Of a stretch of DNA of 64,000 nt, positions 10,561-21,610 are shown piece after piece. The first letter of the stretch is position 1, and every line of letters starts with the position of its first letter. The notes beneath the pieces were generated by a model. That model was not told the origin of the DNA, made no database searches, and saw only the letters and a program-made list of their open reading frames with translations. The stretch is from contig CM064862.1 in assembly GCA_032719365.1 (NCBI GenBank), positions 81,775,628 through 81,839,627 of the forward strand, in the 5' to 3' direction. This DNA comes from Prinsepia uniflora (Eukaryota; Streptophyta; Magnoliopsida; Rosales; Rosaceae). A program made the translations under genes and the position numbers.

Positions 10561-11065
10561 CAGTTTGATTTGTTGAGGTTACATTCGGTTTTACATGGTT
10601 TTATAGTTATCTACTGCAACGATATTCACACAGTTTATATAAGTGATTTTCGGATACTTAGTTATGAATGCATGTTTGAAACTGGAGGGTGAACCCTGAT
10701 TTCATTAAACTGTTTTCCATAACCGTTTATTTTAGTCCACTCACACTTTTCTGTTTTAATACCCTCCAGGTCATGGTACAAGTTTTGGGGGCTAACGCCG
10801 AGGCAGAGGCAGAGGCATAAAGTTTTCCCGTTGCGGTGTAGTTAGTTCACAAAGTAGGGCTTTATCCTTATCTTGTCTTGTAACCATAATCTGTGATACT
10901 GTTGACTGGTTGTACCGTTGGTTGTATCGTACTTTCTCCCTGGTCTGATAGTATGTGTAATGTATTATTGTGTGGTTATTTTGGTTGTTTGTGTGCAATT
11001 GTCAGATGGGAGCAGGATTCTCCCCAGTTATCGAGGCGATAATCAGGGCGGGTCCTGTCATCTAC

Positions 11066-14000
11066 TGACTTCGACACTTAGGTCGGCCAATACTATCGTT
11101 TCCTCATACGTAAAACTGACTCCCTCAGGGATCCTTGCTGACTCCAGTGAGAGTCATATCAAATTACACAAATCTGAACGTAATCAGATACCGATCAACT
11201 CCATTATGACGATATGTCACCACCATCGTAACCAGCCGATAACTCCCGGCTCCACTGCGTTTTCACTGCGCCACTCTGATCTCGACTCGCTCTCGAGTCC
11301 TCACATTATACCTTGTGTCCCTCAACAACCGATGCTGAAATCTTGATTCACTCGAGCCTCAAACTGTCACTATCGAATCTAATCTGATCGCCACTCATGT
11401 CCATCTAGGACTCTATCCAACCTACAACACATTCATACTCTCGGGGCACTCTCAACCCGACATACCGATTGACCGTGGTCAACCCCATTGTCCAACGTGC
11501 ACAACACACCAGTGTACCCCCATCATATCAATCATCATGGCACTACTCGGCCAGATCTAGTCCTACACTCTGGTAACGTACAATCATGCACTACTGTTTG
11601 TGCTCCAACCACGGCTCGGACCTCAACCTTCCTTCACTAGGATCACTGAAATCCAGCACACGCTCTGCTCTTACATCCAAGACAGATCATACACTCCTAA
11701 AACCAACTTCTGTCTTGTCTTCTCACTGACTATGCTAGGGATTCCTTAACTGTCTCACGATACAGTTTTCCTCTGCTCCTAACTTAGCATAATCGGCAAG
11801 GTAATTCACTTCAATGACGACTGGACCTCGGTCTACTTGACTCACGATCGCCACAATCATCTCAATCATCTCGATCGACTAGATCGTCACCACACTACTC
11901 GATCCACGGTGCGTCCACTACGTCGGACACTCACTCGTCACATCCAGTGTCTCTAAATACCTTCTGCTTTTCAAGTCATTCAGATTTGACTCATAGGCCA
12001 GCTGTTTGGTTCTTACACCCTCTTGAACCCTTTAACTGTCGTATCACTCCTCGTCATCCCGCTTAGGGAAGAATCAAGGAGAGTACAAGGAGATGACATC
12101 AAGGTTCATCCTATGTCATCCTGTGGTACATAGTACTATCTGCTAAAGAGCAAAAAATGAGAAGTCTCTTTCTCCGACTAAGAGTGTTCTCTAATAATTA
12201 CTGTAATACTTAATCATTTCCTTTCAAGCTAAGCACTTCCATAGATTCTCTTCGGCTTCTTCCATCACTATTCACGTCGGCATACTGGTCTGTACGTCCC
12301 AATCCTTCTGGGATCCAAATCTAGAACCCAACACTCGTGTCGTCCGTCCACAATGACCTAGGGTACCTATCCCAAAATCTAGGCATAACACATACCTCGC
12401 CAAACCATATATAGGCCATACCTTGCACCGAGCCACTCGGGATCCTCTCTGTCCCGCTCAGTGCCCACCAAACTCGCACGTCTACCACTCTTGGGTACGT
12501 CTACCAACTTGGTCACAAACTAAACCCTAAATTCACTCGAACATCATCCAAGTGTCCAGAACCAATCCAACTCACCTATCCATTTACGATCATTTATACA
12601 CATCCAAAAGGATATCAATTCATCCTAATCCGATGTACTGCTCGACTCTTCGGTCGCATCTCTACATCTCACCATCTGACCAACTGGTCACTAATCTCCA
12701 TGGCAGTACTCGCGTCGTCCATTCTTCATCATCTCAATCATTACTGGGACAGAGTCCTCGCCAGTTCAACTATCGCTGGGTTCCACCTAGGTCAACCCAT
12801 CTTATCAGTCGTCTCGACATCAGTCCCAAGTCTACACTAGCCGATGAATCCTCCTCGTTGTGTAGTGGTAGAAACCAACAATGAGCACCTCACGACTGAG
12901 ATACCCTCAGCTCGTGGCTAATCATCTTTCCTCGTTATCGTCCTCGCATCACCGCCACGTAGAGTGCAAATCAAACCAATCCTAAAACCTCGCGCAAACC
13001 GAGCACTTGTCTCCGCTCGGGTCGGAGGGGTTTTTCCTCCCTCATACCCCAAGACTCTGGGTATAACCATTCTGGCAATCCATGCCAGAAAATGAATGTT
13101 CCCTAAACGTTTCCCGGTTCTCAACAACCATCACAAAATCCAGCCTCGATGGTGGTACCTACCACGAGTTCGTGCGGACACAACCCACATACTTTACCAC
13201 CGAGACTCCGAACTTATGCGGTCAACCCACCGCCGGAACCAACCGTTCAACACACAACATCTGTAGACCGGTCCACCTTAGAATCCGATCCACAAGTTCC
13301 GCTCTCCAGGTCACTCATCCAATCAATTGCTAACTAAGATTATCGCGAACTCGGCCGCTCCCTGCAGCGCGTCCATTCGAGTGATCACTCGTGCTCGACT
13401 TCAAAAAGTCGTCGTACTCCGATAATGGTGTCCACCAGTAACCACAATAGGAGAATCTCGTCCCCTTGTAACTCTACGGCTCCTAGCTGCTAATCTCCAC
13501 AGGAGCTTGGCCATACTCCGTGCCTAACACTGCACAGGCATTACATGCGCAATCACATCCTACTATGCCACACAACAACTACTTTGGGCAACCCCTGCTA
13601 GTTGACATCCCTCCGGGATTCGACACACCAAAACATGTCAGCTCACGTCCAACAGGATCATGTGCTCTATTCCAAACGGTCTCAACTAAGGTCATAGTGC
13701 GCCTGACTACTCCTAGCAGTACAATCTTCGATCCTTGTATTTTCTTCGTGGACGACCCGGCCATCCAACCTCAACTGATTCCATGTTGCTCCAATCTATT
13801 TCTGACTTGACCGCTCGACAGTCTAGACCCTCGGGCCGTCATCCTGCGTCTACTGGCCTACTGGATCCTATCTCCAGTACCACTACGGCTCCAAGCCGTC
13901 CGATTCACACGAATATCAATCCTACTTGGGACCTAATTCCTCGAAACATGCGACATCCCATGCCACTCGAACCCTAAACCATCGCACCTCGTGCCAAACG

Positions 14001-14128
14001 AAATCTAACTAGGATTCGGTTCCACTGAATCCACCGACTCTTACCCTAACTGTCAGGTTGATGACGGGATGTCACCACTACAGAGACATCACATCCTAGA
14101 CCTGCGCGCCACTCAGAGAGCAAAACCC
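11066..14128 (-). mobile_element. Element B internal region, 5' part (non-coding)
   Basis: It continues element B's internal sequence after the solo LTR. It resembles the young LARD internal region: ACTCTGGGTA-CCATTCTGGCAA-CCAGAAAATGAA at 13060-13110 corresponds to 23560-23600. Frequent stops in all frames; none of the short frames is recognisable. Confidence 0.75.
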
Positions 14129-14140
14129 GCTCTGATACCA
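14129..14140 (-). other. Primer-binding site of element B
   Basis: GCTCTGATACCA on the plus strand is the exact reverse complement of TGGTATCAGAGC, two bases from the LTR edge. It gives element B its minus orientation. Confidence 0.9.
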
Positions 14141-14142
14141 CT

Positions 14143-17023
14143 TGACAGGACCCGTCCCAAATCCCCCGGGATTAACGTGGGATGTGCCTACTCCCGTCTG
14201 ACACGAAGTGTCAGACCAGGGATACTTCCGTCCTTAGCCCAATCGGGACTACCAGTGAGCACCAGGATCCAGAGGAGGAGTATGATATCTCGGTCTCTGC
14301 TACAGCCCGCATCCGCGATCAACTTGAAGGGCATTCAAAACAACAAAAGTCATGAGTGGACAAAACTAATATTTTGATAAAAACATTTCACAGAAAGAAG
14401 ATTTATGCCCTTCATTAAAAACATGCATGCATTCGAAAACCATTTATCAAAACATCAACAAAACCATTAGGCCCTTGGCCCGAAACCGTAAATCAATACA
14501 TGGGAACTCAACCCAAAACCAATCACGTGGGACTCTGCCCAAAGAAATATCCATGGGTCTCAGCCCAAAACCATTCTCAGTGAAATACCAAACAATAGAA
14601 CACGAGGTCTCAGCCCCAAACCATTTTTCGTAAAACCTCATATGTATATTCATATACATATGCATATATACAACTCATCCTCGACATCTTAAATGAGATG
14701 CCAACTCGGGGCACACAGCCCCTAGGGAACACATCCCCAATATCGATCACGATTCATCTATATAAGTATGCATACTACTCAGGGTCTCACTCTGAGTCTA
14801 CCACCAGGAATTCTCCATCTAGGAGGCTCTGTCCAACATCCAGGATCTACGACGTCTAGATGGCTATCTCTGGACCCAGTCCGAGACCATATCATAACTC
14901 CCACTCCAAGAATGTGCTCCCCATGGGGATACTCATTACGGGTAGTGGATCGTGACTCTCCACATCGACGTCTGGAGGAGACCAATCAACTCATGTCGAA
15001 GGGTCTATACATTTTCAAAAATACTTTCTTTCAAATCTCAATGCAACTGGGTCTCAAACTCGAATACTTAACGGGATTCCTCGAATCAGATTCCAAATCC
15101 ACTTTCACAGGCCTCGGCCTAAATCCACAATTCAATAGCGTCTCATGCCCGAATTCTCATTTCGTAAACCAAACTGGGACTTAAGCCCGATTTCACAATC
15201 AACTGTGCCTCTAGCTCGATATCACAACTAATAAGGCCTCAAGCCCGAAACCATAAATAAACGGGGCCTCAAGCCCGATTTCACAAACAACAGGGCCTCA
15301 AGCCCGATACTACAGTCAACGGGGCCTCAAGCCTGAATTCGTAAACCAGCGGAGCCTTCGGCTCGATCGTATAACTCAAATGGGCCTCCAGCCCAATTTC
15401 TCATCAAATCAAATGGACCCAAGTCCGAGAGTTCGTAAATCAAATGGGTCTCATGCCCGATTCCATGTTTCTAAATCCGAAATCATTTCATTTAAACCAT
15501 TTTATAAAACATAGCACGTATAAGCGCCGTATAAAACTGAAACCTCGAAATACGTGTAAATACATAACTACAATGCTACCACAAACAAATGCACCCATGG
15601 CATCACAAAACATATTCTAAAACACTTATAAAACATTTATGCATGCATCCACTTAGAAAGAAAGGTCCACTCACAGACCGTCTGAAGCCGCGCCTCGATT
15701 CGCGCGCCATAAGCTTCTTTTGGGCCAATCACGGTCTCCGGGGCTCCCAAACCTGTCCAAATTGTAACAGAGGGTTACTAACTACTTAAATAACCCCTTA
15801 TTAAAGCCCCGTAATTTTCTGAAATTTTTAACTATTTTTAAAGTCGATCTTCAACTTTCGGACATCCCGAACTATATCGAAACCATATCCGATCGACACG
15901 AAACCAGTCTCAAAATGTTCGTTACATCGAATAGATGATTTCACATGCTGGAACCACCCCCAAAATCACCCCCACGCGCCACCTGAAGGCCCTGTGCGTG
16001 GGCTTCACACGCCTATGAACAAGCTGCTTCTTCCTCGGGACAGGCCGGTTCGAACCAGTTCTCTGGTTCGGCCGGTTCACCTCCATTCCTTCCTATTTTT
16101 TCATCCTTTTTCTTCCTTCTTTCCACCAATCTTCCTAAAACTATCCTAGGGATTGTTTTGTGTGATCAAACCAAAGGAAACAATCATAAAACCTATAGGT
16201 TCAAAAATCCATTTAAACCCAAATTTTTCATTCGAAGTTTAGGGCATAACCAAGGGCTAAAACTCAATCCTAAGGGTTCTATTAGGTCCCTAGGTTCAAT
16301 ATAGGAAGGTTTATGGGTTTGGATTGGACCTTCTTGGCCGGAATGGCAATTCGGTGGCTACCTACCGAATATGCTTCACAGTCGTAGTATGGCTGGCTCA
16401 GCCGTCCTCAGCCACTTGTTGTGGATCTAGATGATTCAACCAACCCCTCACAACATCCCCTAATCATCTTCTAACATCCTAGATGTCCAAAAGCCAAAAT
16501 CCAAATTTGAAATGTAGAGGGGTCACGGTTTTACCTTGGCCGTGAGCTCCCACTGCCGTCCACGGCGGCCCTGCTGCTGCCACCACCTTCCTCAGTCTAA
16601 CACTCCCCTCCATTCCACTCATGGCCTCACACAAAATCAAAAGGGGAAGGAGAATGGTTTTGTGGGTTCATTGGGTTGACTCAAATATCTGGGCCCATTT
16701 GAGGACAAAAGTCCACTTTTGCCTCGTAAAGTGTGCGACCGTAAATAGTTCCTTTTAACTTCAGTGAATCGTAAATTTTTCTTCGAACGTCCAAATTCGA
16801 CGTACCGCCTGTCTACGGACTCGTATCGACTCGATCTACGTAACGGTCCTCGGCCCTCGGCCATCAGCCTTCACGGGTCAAAAGTCAACTTTTTGCCCTC
16901 GTTCAGGGGTAAAATCGTACTTTCGCCCTGAACGTCCGTTAATCCTCGACTAATATCCGATTAACCTCACTAATTCGTCATTAATTCATATTTAATCCCG
17001 ATACTTCGGGACGGGTCGTTAAA
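14143..17023 (-). repeat. Element B 5' LTR
   Basis: It starts TGACAGGACCCGTCC and ends GACGGGTCGTTAAA, where the usual TTACA appears mutated. About 2.88 kb. It includes the GGGCC array at 15190-15440 and the RY palindrome ATGCATGCAT at about 14423. It is the more complete of B's two LTR copies. Confidence 0.87.
15190..15440 (-). repeat. Degenerate array of GGGGCCTCAAGCCCGA units
   Basis: Six or seven units of GGCCTCAAGCCCGA with 20-25 bp spacers, homologous in position to 1960-2180. Confidence 0.75.
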
Positions 17024-18040
17024 AAAACAATCCTAAATCCTAATTATTCTTTAAACCATTAAAAGACAAAAACTTCAATCCATGTTCTGAGCATAACCAA
17101 GGGCCAAAACTACTTCCTAGGGATTTAATTTAGCTTCTAGGAACCTTAAAACTAGGTTTAGGGCTTCGGTTTGAGCTTACCTGGCCATTTGGAGTTTTCG
17201 GCCACCGAAATCCCTCCGTGGTTGTTCCACCGTCGTGTTCTCCTACCTCCGGCCACCTTCAGCCACTTCCAACCTCGAAATCGATCCAAATCGACTCATA
17301 GGACCTCTAGCAACCATCTCCAATCATTAGAATCACTCAATAACCACTAGAATCAAAAGTACCATTTTTGAATCACAAAACTCACCTTTCACCGTTTGCC
17401 AGCCACCGTCCATGACCGTCCTCGACCTCACCACCGTTTGATTCCTCTCAGTCTCTTCTCTAATTTTTGTTCAAGGCCCAACAACAAAGGGTAAAGATCG
17501 AAGGTTGTTTTTGTGATGGTGTTATGTGTTGGTTTAGAGAGAAAATGAAGATGATGATACGCGGGAGGGAGAGAGATGAGTGAATCAAGTATTAAAATAA
17601 TACCCCCCCCCCCCCTCCCCCCTCCCCCCAATCGCAACATAGATCCATAATTTAGGGGAAATGGCCAATGGGATGAGTGACACTTGTCACTCATTCATGG
17701 GCCCCACACAAAATATCAGCCAATCAGATTTAGTTATCATTTAATGTGAATCCCGAGACGTTGGTTCCTGATTTCGATCACGTGACCATAACTTCTCCAT
17801 TTGACGTCCGATTTCGACATACTGCTTGTCTATGGACTTGTGACGTCCCGATCTACGTCACGGGCATCTGTCCTCGTACGTTTGACTCCCCGAATCAAAA
17901 GTCAATATTTTGCCCAAGTCGAAGGGCAAAACGGTCATCTTACACTGTCCGTCTGAATTCACTCAACTAATCCCCGATTAGTCATTCTAAATCCATAATT
18001 AATTAATATTTAATCCCGATATTCGGGACGGGTCGTTACA
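17024..18040 (-). mobile_element. LTR C, right part
   Basis: It resumes the old LTR after element B. It has CATAACCAAGGGC at about 17090, candidate donors near 17180 and 17380, the TGACACTTGTCA hairpin at 17673-17694, and it ends ATTCGGGACGGGTCGTTACA. The bases after 18040 are not PPT-like, so this is an outer edge. Whether C is a solo LTR or part of a full element cannot be told because its other end is outside the window. Confidence 0.75.
17602..17629 (-). repeat. Poly-C tract (G-runs on the minus strand)
   Basis: Runs of 13, 6 and 6 C separated by single T. On the minus strand, the LTR's sense strand, these are G-runs able to form a G-quadruplex. Homologous LTRs at 20860-20940 have no such run, so it probably expanded in this copy. 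Confidence 0.8.
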
Positions 18041-18234
18041 TTGGGTCTTTAATTTCTTAAACCCCCTATTCAAGTCCATAGTGGTTTATTTCGGATGTAA
18101 ACGTCAATATAAGGAGATCCTTTACCATAATAAAGAACAAGAGACTAAGGATGGCTAAATGGTTAAACGGTTAGTCGCGAATTTTTTTATCATAACTATT
18201 TATCATCATAACCGCGATTATCGTTAACTGGTTG
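18041..18234. other. AT-rich host or old-transposon sequence left of the young LARD
   Basis: It contains GGATGGCTAAATGGTTAAACGG and, after the LARD (27812-27880), GGTTATTAACCATTATCATAACC. Joined, the two sides give an AT-rich stretch with repeated AACGGTTA/TAACCATT motifs, which resembles hAT-type MITEs of plants. That assignment is weak. Confidence 0.35.
18230..18234. repeat. Target site duplication GGTTG (left)
   Basis: Identical to 27812-27816 and directly abutting the LTR termini TGACA...TTACA. Confidence 0.9.
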
Positions 18235-19029
18235 TGACAGGACCCATCCCAATCCCCCCGGGATTAGTGCGGGATGACCCTGCTCCCGTCTGACACGAAG
18301 TGTCAGACAAGGGATATTTCCGACCTTTGCCCTCCCGGGCTATCAGAGTACGCCAGGATCCGGAGGAGGCATGTGATATCTCGGTCTCTGCTACAGTCCA
18401 CATCCGATGTCAACCTGAAGGGCAGTCAAAACATTAAAAACTGTGAGTGGACAAAACAAGAGTTTATAAAAACATTTCATAAGACATTTGTACCCTCCAC
18501 TAAAAAAGCATGCATGCATTCGAAAACCATTTATCCAAAAACAAACCATATGTGAGACTAAGCCCAAAGCAGATATAAACCAAGGTCGAAAGGACCACAA
18601 TGAAAACGACCATACGGGCCACTGCCCAAATCCATACGGGACTCGGCCCCAAACCATAAAGAAACCAAGTACACGAGCCACTGCTCAAATCCTGTGCACA
18701 CCACATATCATATACCATATATACATCACATACATATATATAAGTCACACAACCAATCCTGTCACGGTATCCAAAGCTACGCGCGTGCTACCCGGGTCTC
18801 AATCCGAGTCATCTCAAAGTCAAGGTCAATGTCCGCAGACCACTGACCCTACCCGAGGTAATAGTAACCATAGCCTTCCTGAGAGTAAGGAACCCAACTG
18901 GGGGGTGACTCCACTCAGTCGGTGCTCCGTGACTACTCCGGGGTCCACCCAGGCCAACGACCCTCCCCGGAGGAGATAATAGAAGTAAAGGAAGGTAGAT
19001 GAACATATATATACATAACATAAACATTC

Positions 19030-19210
19030 ATGACCGGTTCCCCTGAACCGTCATGATCCATAATATCCATAATCAGGTAACATGCCGGTTCCCATAAACC
19101 GTCATGTACCGTAATAACATAACCGAGGTAACATGCCGGTTCCCATAAACCGTCATGTACCGTAATAACCAACAAGGGTTCATGCCGGTTCCCATAAACC
19201 GTCATGAACC
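19030..19210 (-). repeat. Four-copy array of a CCGGTTCCCATAAACCGTCATG unit
   Basis: Copies spaced about 55-60 bp with variable linkers; each unit has CATGCCGGTT and AACCGTCATG arms that pair. The identical array is in the 5' LTR at 25325-25505. Confidence 0.85.
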
Positions 19211-19914
19211 TGGGAATCCATTTAAGGTTCCCTGACCTGAAATCAAAACCGTAAAGTGATTGGGTCTCGTGCCCAAACATAGGACATCAGCTGGGCACCG
19301 TGCCCGGAATCTGAGGTCATATGCCCGAGACAAAACCAAATGGGTCTCATACCCGAGTTTATCCTTTTATAAATCCAAAGCCATTTCATTAAAACGAATA
19401 AAGAAATACAGACCCGTATAAGCACCGTATAAAGCTTAAACCTCGAAATACGTGCTTATACGTAACCACACACAAATGCACCCATGGCATCATCAAACAA
19501 GTAATAAAACATACAATAAACATTTATGCATGCACCAATTTAGAAAACAAGGTCCACTCACAGACCGTCCGAGCTACCTCGATTTGCGTGCCATACGGCT
19601 CCCCGAGCCGATCACCGTCACCGGGACTCCCAAACCTGTCCAAATCGTAATAGAAGGTTACTAACTACTTAATTAACCTCCTACCAAAGCTCCGTAATTT
19701 TTCCGTATTTTTAACTATTTTTAATCCCGCACCTAAACCTTCCGATGCCCCGAAACATATCGAGACGGTGTCCGATCGACACGAAACCAGTCCCAAAATG
19801 TTCGTTACATCGAATAGATGATTTCGTATGTTGGAACCTTCCCCAAATTCCCTGCCACGCGCCCTCACGCGCCGCCTGAAGTGGCTGCGCGTGGGCTTCA
19901 CGCGCCTGCTACAG

Positions 19915-20235
19915 TACATGCTGACGTCATCGCTGACGTCAGCATGACGTCATCTGACAACTGTCAGGTCTGACATGTCAGACTCTGAAAGGTGCCACGT
20001 GTCATGCTCCCATTGGTCCACGTCACTGTGCTATCAGTGCAACGTGGCAGTCTGACATGTGCCACGTGTCATCACGGCACTGGTCCACGTCAGTGCCACG
20101 TGTCAGCCCCTGATTAGGCCACGTCACTGACATGTCAGTGCTGACTTTGCACTGACATGTGACACGTGTCGGCTGATGAGTGGTCCACGTCACCTGACAA
20201 TCTGACAGGTGCCACGTCATCATGACACGTCACCA
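19915..20235 (-). repeat. CACGTG-rich degenerate repeat zone
   Basis: Some eight imperfect units built from GTGCCACGTGTCA, GGTCCACGTCA and CTGACATGTCAG. At least four carry the G-box core CACGTG. It lies between the candidate sites of intron 1. The 5' LTR copy is at 26218-26530, and a decayed relative occurs in LTR E at 55870-56110. Confidence 0.75.
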
Positions 20236-20971
20236 CCTTCAACCACTCGACGGGTCGACCCGAACCCTGCAACCGGGTCGCCGTGACCCGCGACTTGACC
20301 CGGCCGGTTCTCCGCCGTTCGGCCACCAAAATCATTCCCGTTTGTCCCATTCTACTCGTATCAATCTAAGCTAAGGTTCTATGACATTAAAATGGAAGGA
20401 AAACAACTAAAACTCGTACCTCCAATTCGGCCATGGCGGCCGTGACTTCCTCCGCCGTTCACGACCGTTCCAGGCCACCCCAAGCCCCAAAACCAATCCT
20501 AACCTCCTCCTAGGACCACCAGCAACCTAACTTAACCCTTAGAATCGAATAACAACTAACAAAACTAAATTTCAAAATTTGAAATATTTCCTTACCTCAC
20601 GGGTTCGTTCCGCCGTGGCCTCCACCGTGGGCCACCGTCCAGCCTCTCCGTCCTCTGCCTCTCACACTCCTCCCACGATCACTTATGACTCAGATAAGGG
20701 AAGGTGAGGTGGGGTGTGGGTTGTGTTTCGGTTTTTGAAAGAAAATGAAGAAAATGAAGAAAAATGGGGTTATGGGTTTCGGGTGGGAGGATGAACAAAG
20801 AAGAAGGGGGATGGCTGATGAGAGAAAGAGAGATGGGATGGAGGGTGTGGATTTAAAGTTAGAATTGAATTGGATGGCTAGGATTGAATTAGGTGGGGAT
20901 TGGATTATAAAATTAATTAAATAATATTAATTAATTATGTAGATCCACAAATTGGGGGATCAAGTCAATGG

Positions 20972-20995
20972 GATGAGTGACACTTGTCACTCATC
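20972..20995 (-). other. Conserved hairpin GATGAGTGACA / TGTCACTCATC
   Basis: Perfect 11-bp arms around a 2-base centre. Same in the other LTR (27271-27294) and one mismatch away at 17672-17695. In the diverged LTR at 38635-38656 the arms are ATGTGTGACA/TGTCACACAT: the sequence changed but pairing was kept. Confidence 0.8.
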
Positions 20996-21512
20996 CATGG
21001 GGCCCACTAAAATATCTGCCCAATCAGATTTTGCCAAATCGTCCCCGTCTCGAAGTTCGTGCATAGTGAAATCGAACTTCCGTGACCCATAACTCTCCCG
21101 TTCGAAGTCCGATTTCAGTGTGCCGCCTGCCTATGGATTCGTATCGTCCTCATCTACGTAACGGTCTTCGGCCCTCGGCTATCGGACCTCCCAGTCAAAA
21201 AGTCAACTTTTGACCTCCTATTCGCCCAAATTACCAAAATGCCCCTAAACTTCCGAACGTCATAACTTCCTCCTCGAATGTCGGAATTGAACGTGCCACC
21301 TGTCTATGAACTCGTGACGTCACGAAATACGTCACGGTCATCGGTCAAGGTCCATTTGACTGCCCGAACGAAAAGTCAACATTTTACCCACGCTAGGGGC
21401 AAAACGGTCATTTCGCATCATTCGTCCGATTTAGCCTAACTAATCACCGATTAACCTCACTAATCGTGATTAGTCACTAATCTAATCATGGAATTTGGGA
21501 CGGGTCGTTACA

Positions 21513-21610
21513 ACCTTCCCTCCTTAATTAATTTCGTCCTCGAAATTCCAACCGACCTAAATCCAATCGTTCTTCCCTCCTTAATTAGTTTCATTCTCGA
21601 AACTCCAATT
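21513..21610 (-). other. Polypurine tract of the young LARD, with a duplicated segment
   Basis: On the minus strand AAGGAGGGAAGGT abuts the 3' LTR and is preceded by the AATTTCGAGGACGAAATT block. The same tract-plus-block recurs about 57 bp further in (21571-21608) with a few changes, so the region holds two PPT-like copies. Confidence 0.75.

Larger units (their letters stand above)
8272..11060 (+). mobile_element. Solo LTR, plus orientation, 2789 bp, target duplication TCTAC
   Basis: It starts TGTAATGCCTCGG and ends GGGCGGGTCCTGTCA, and is flanked by perfect 5-bp duplications TCTAC at 8267-8271 and 11061-11065. No PBS or polypurine tract adjoins it, so it is a solo LTR left by LTR-LTR recombination. 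It belongs to the subfamily with GTTTAAAGACCCGG repeats, like 44671-52246 and 56113-59021. Candidate splice sites: donor CAG|GTAAGG at 9270, acceptor GATAG|G at 9909. The usual second donor GTGAGTGGAC reads ATGAGTGGAC here. Confidence 0.92.
922..17023 (-). mobile_element. Element B: LARD-like LTR retrotransposon, minus orientation, with two nested insertions
   Basis: In minus orientation it reads 5' LTR (14143-17023), PBS, internal region, polypurine tract, 3' LTR (922-7763). The 3' LTR is interrupted by element A and the internal region by a solo LTR at 8272-11060. The two LTR copies align along their length: the motifs at 922-2290 recur at 14143-15521. The 3' copy lacks about 350 bp that the 5' copy has at 15522-15870, and lost about 490 bp (16257-16744) where element A sits. 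Without the insertions the internal region is about 3.6 kb and has no recognisable gag or pol. Target duplications are not clear: AAAAT on the left and an A-run on the right, where the terminal TTACA reads TTAAA. Confidence 0.85.
18235..21512 (-). repeat. 3' LTR of the young LARD
   Basis: It ends GACGGGTCGTTACA and is followed inward by the polypurine tract. It contains the CCGGTTCCCATAAACCGTCATG array, the CACGTG-rich segment, the TGACGT dyad (21315-21334) and the hairpin GATGAGTGACA/TGTCACTCATC (20972-20995). Confidence 0.93.
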
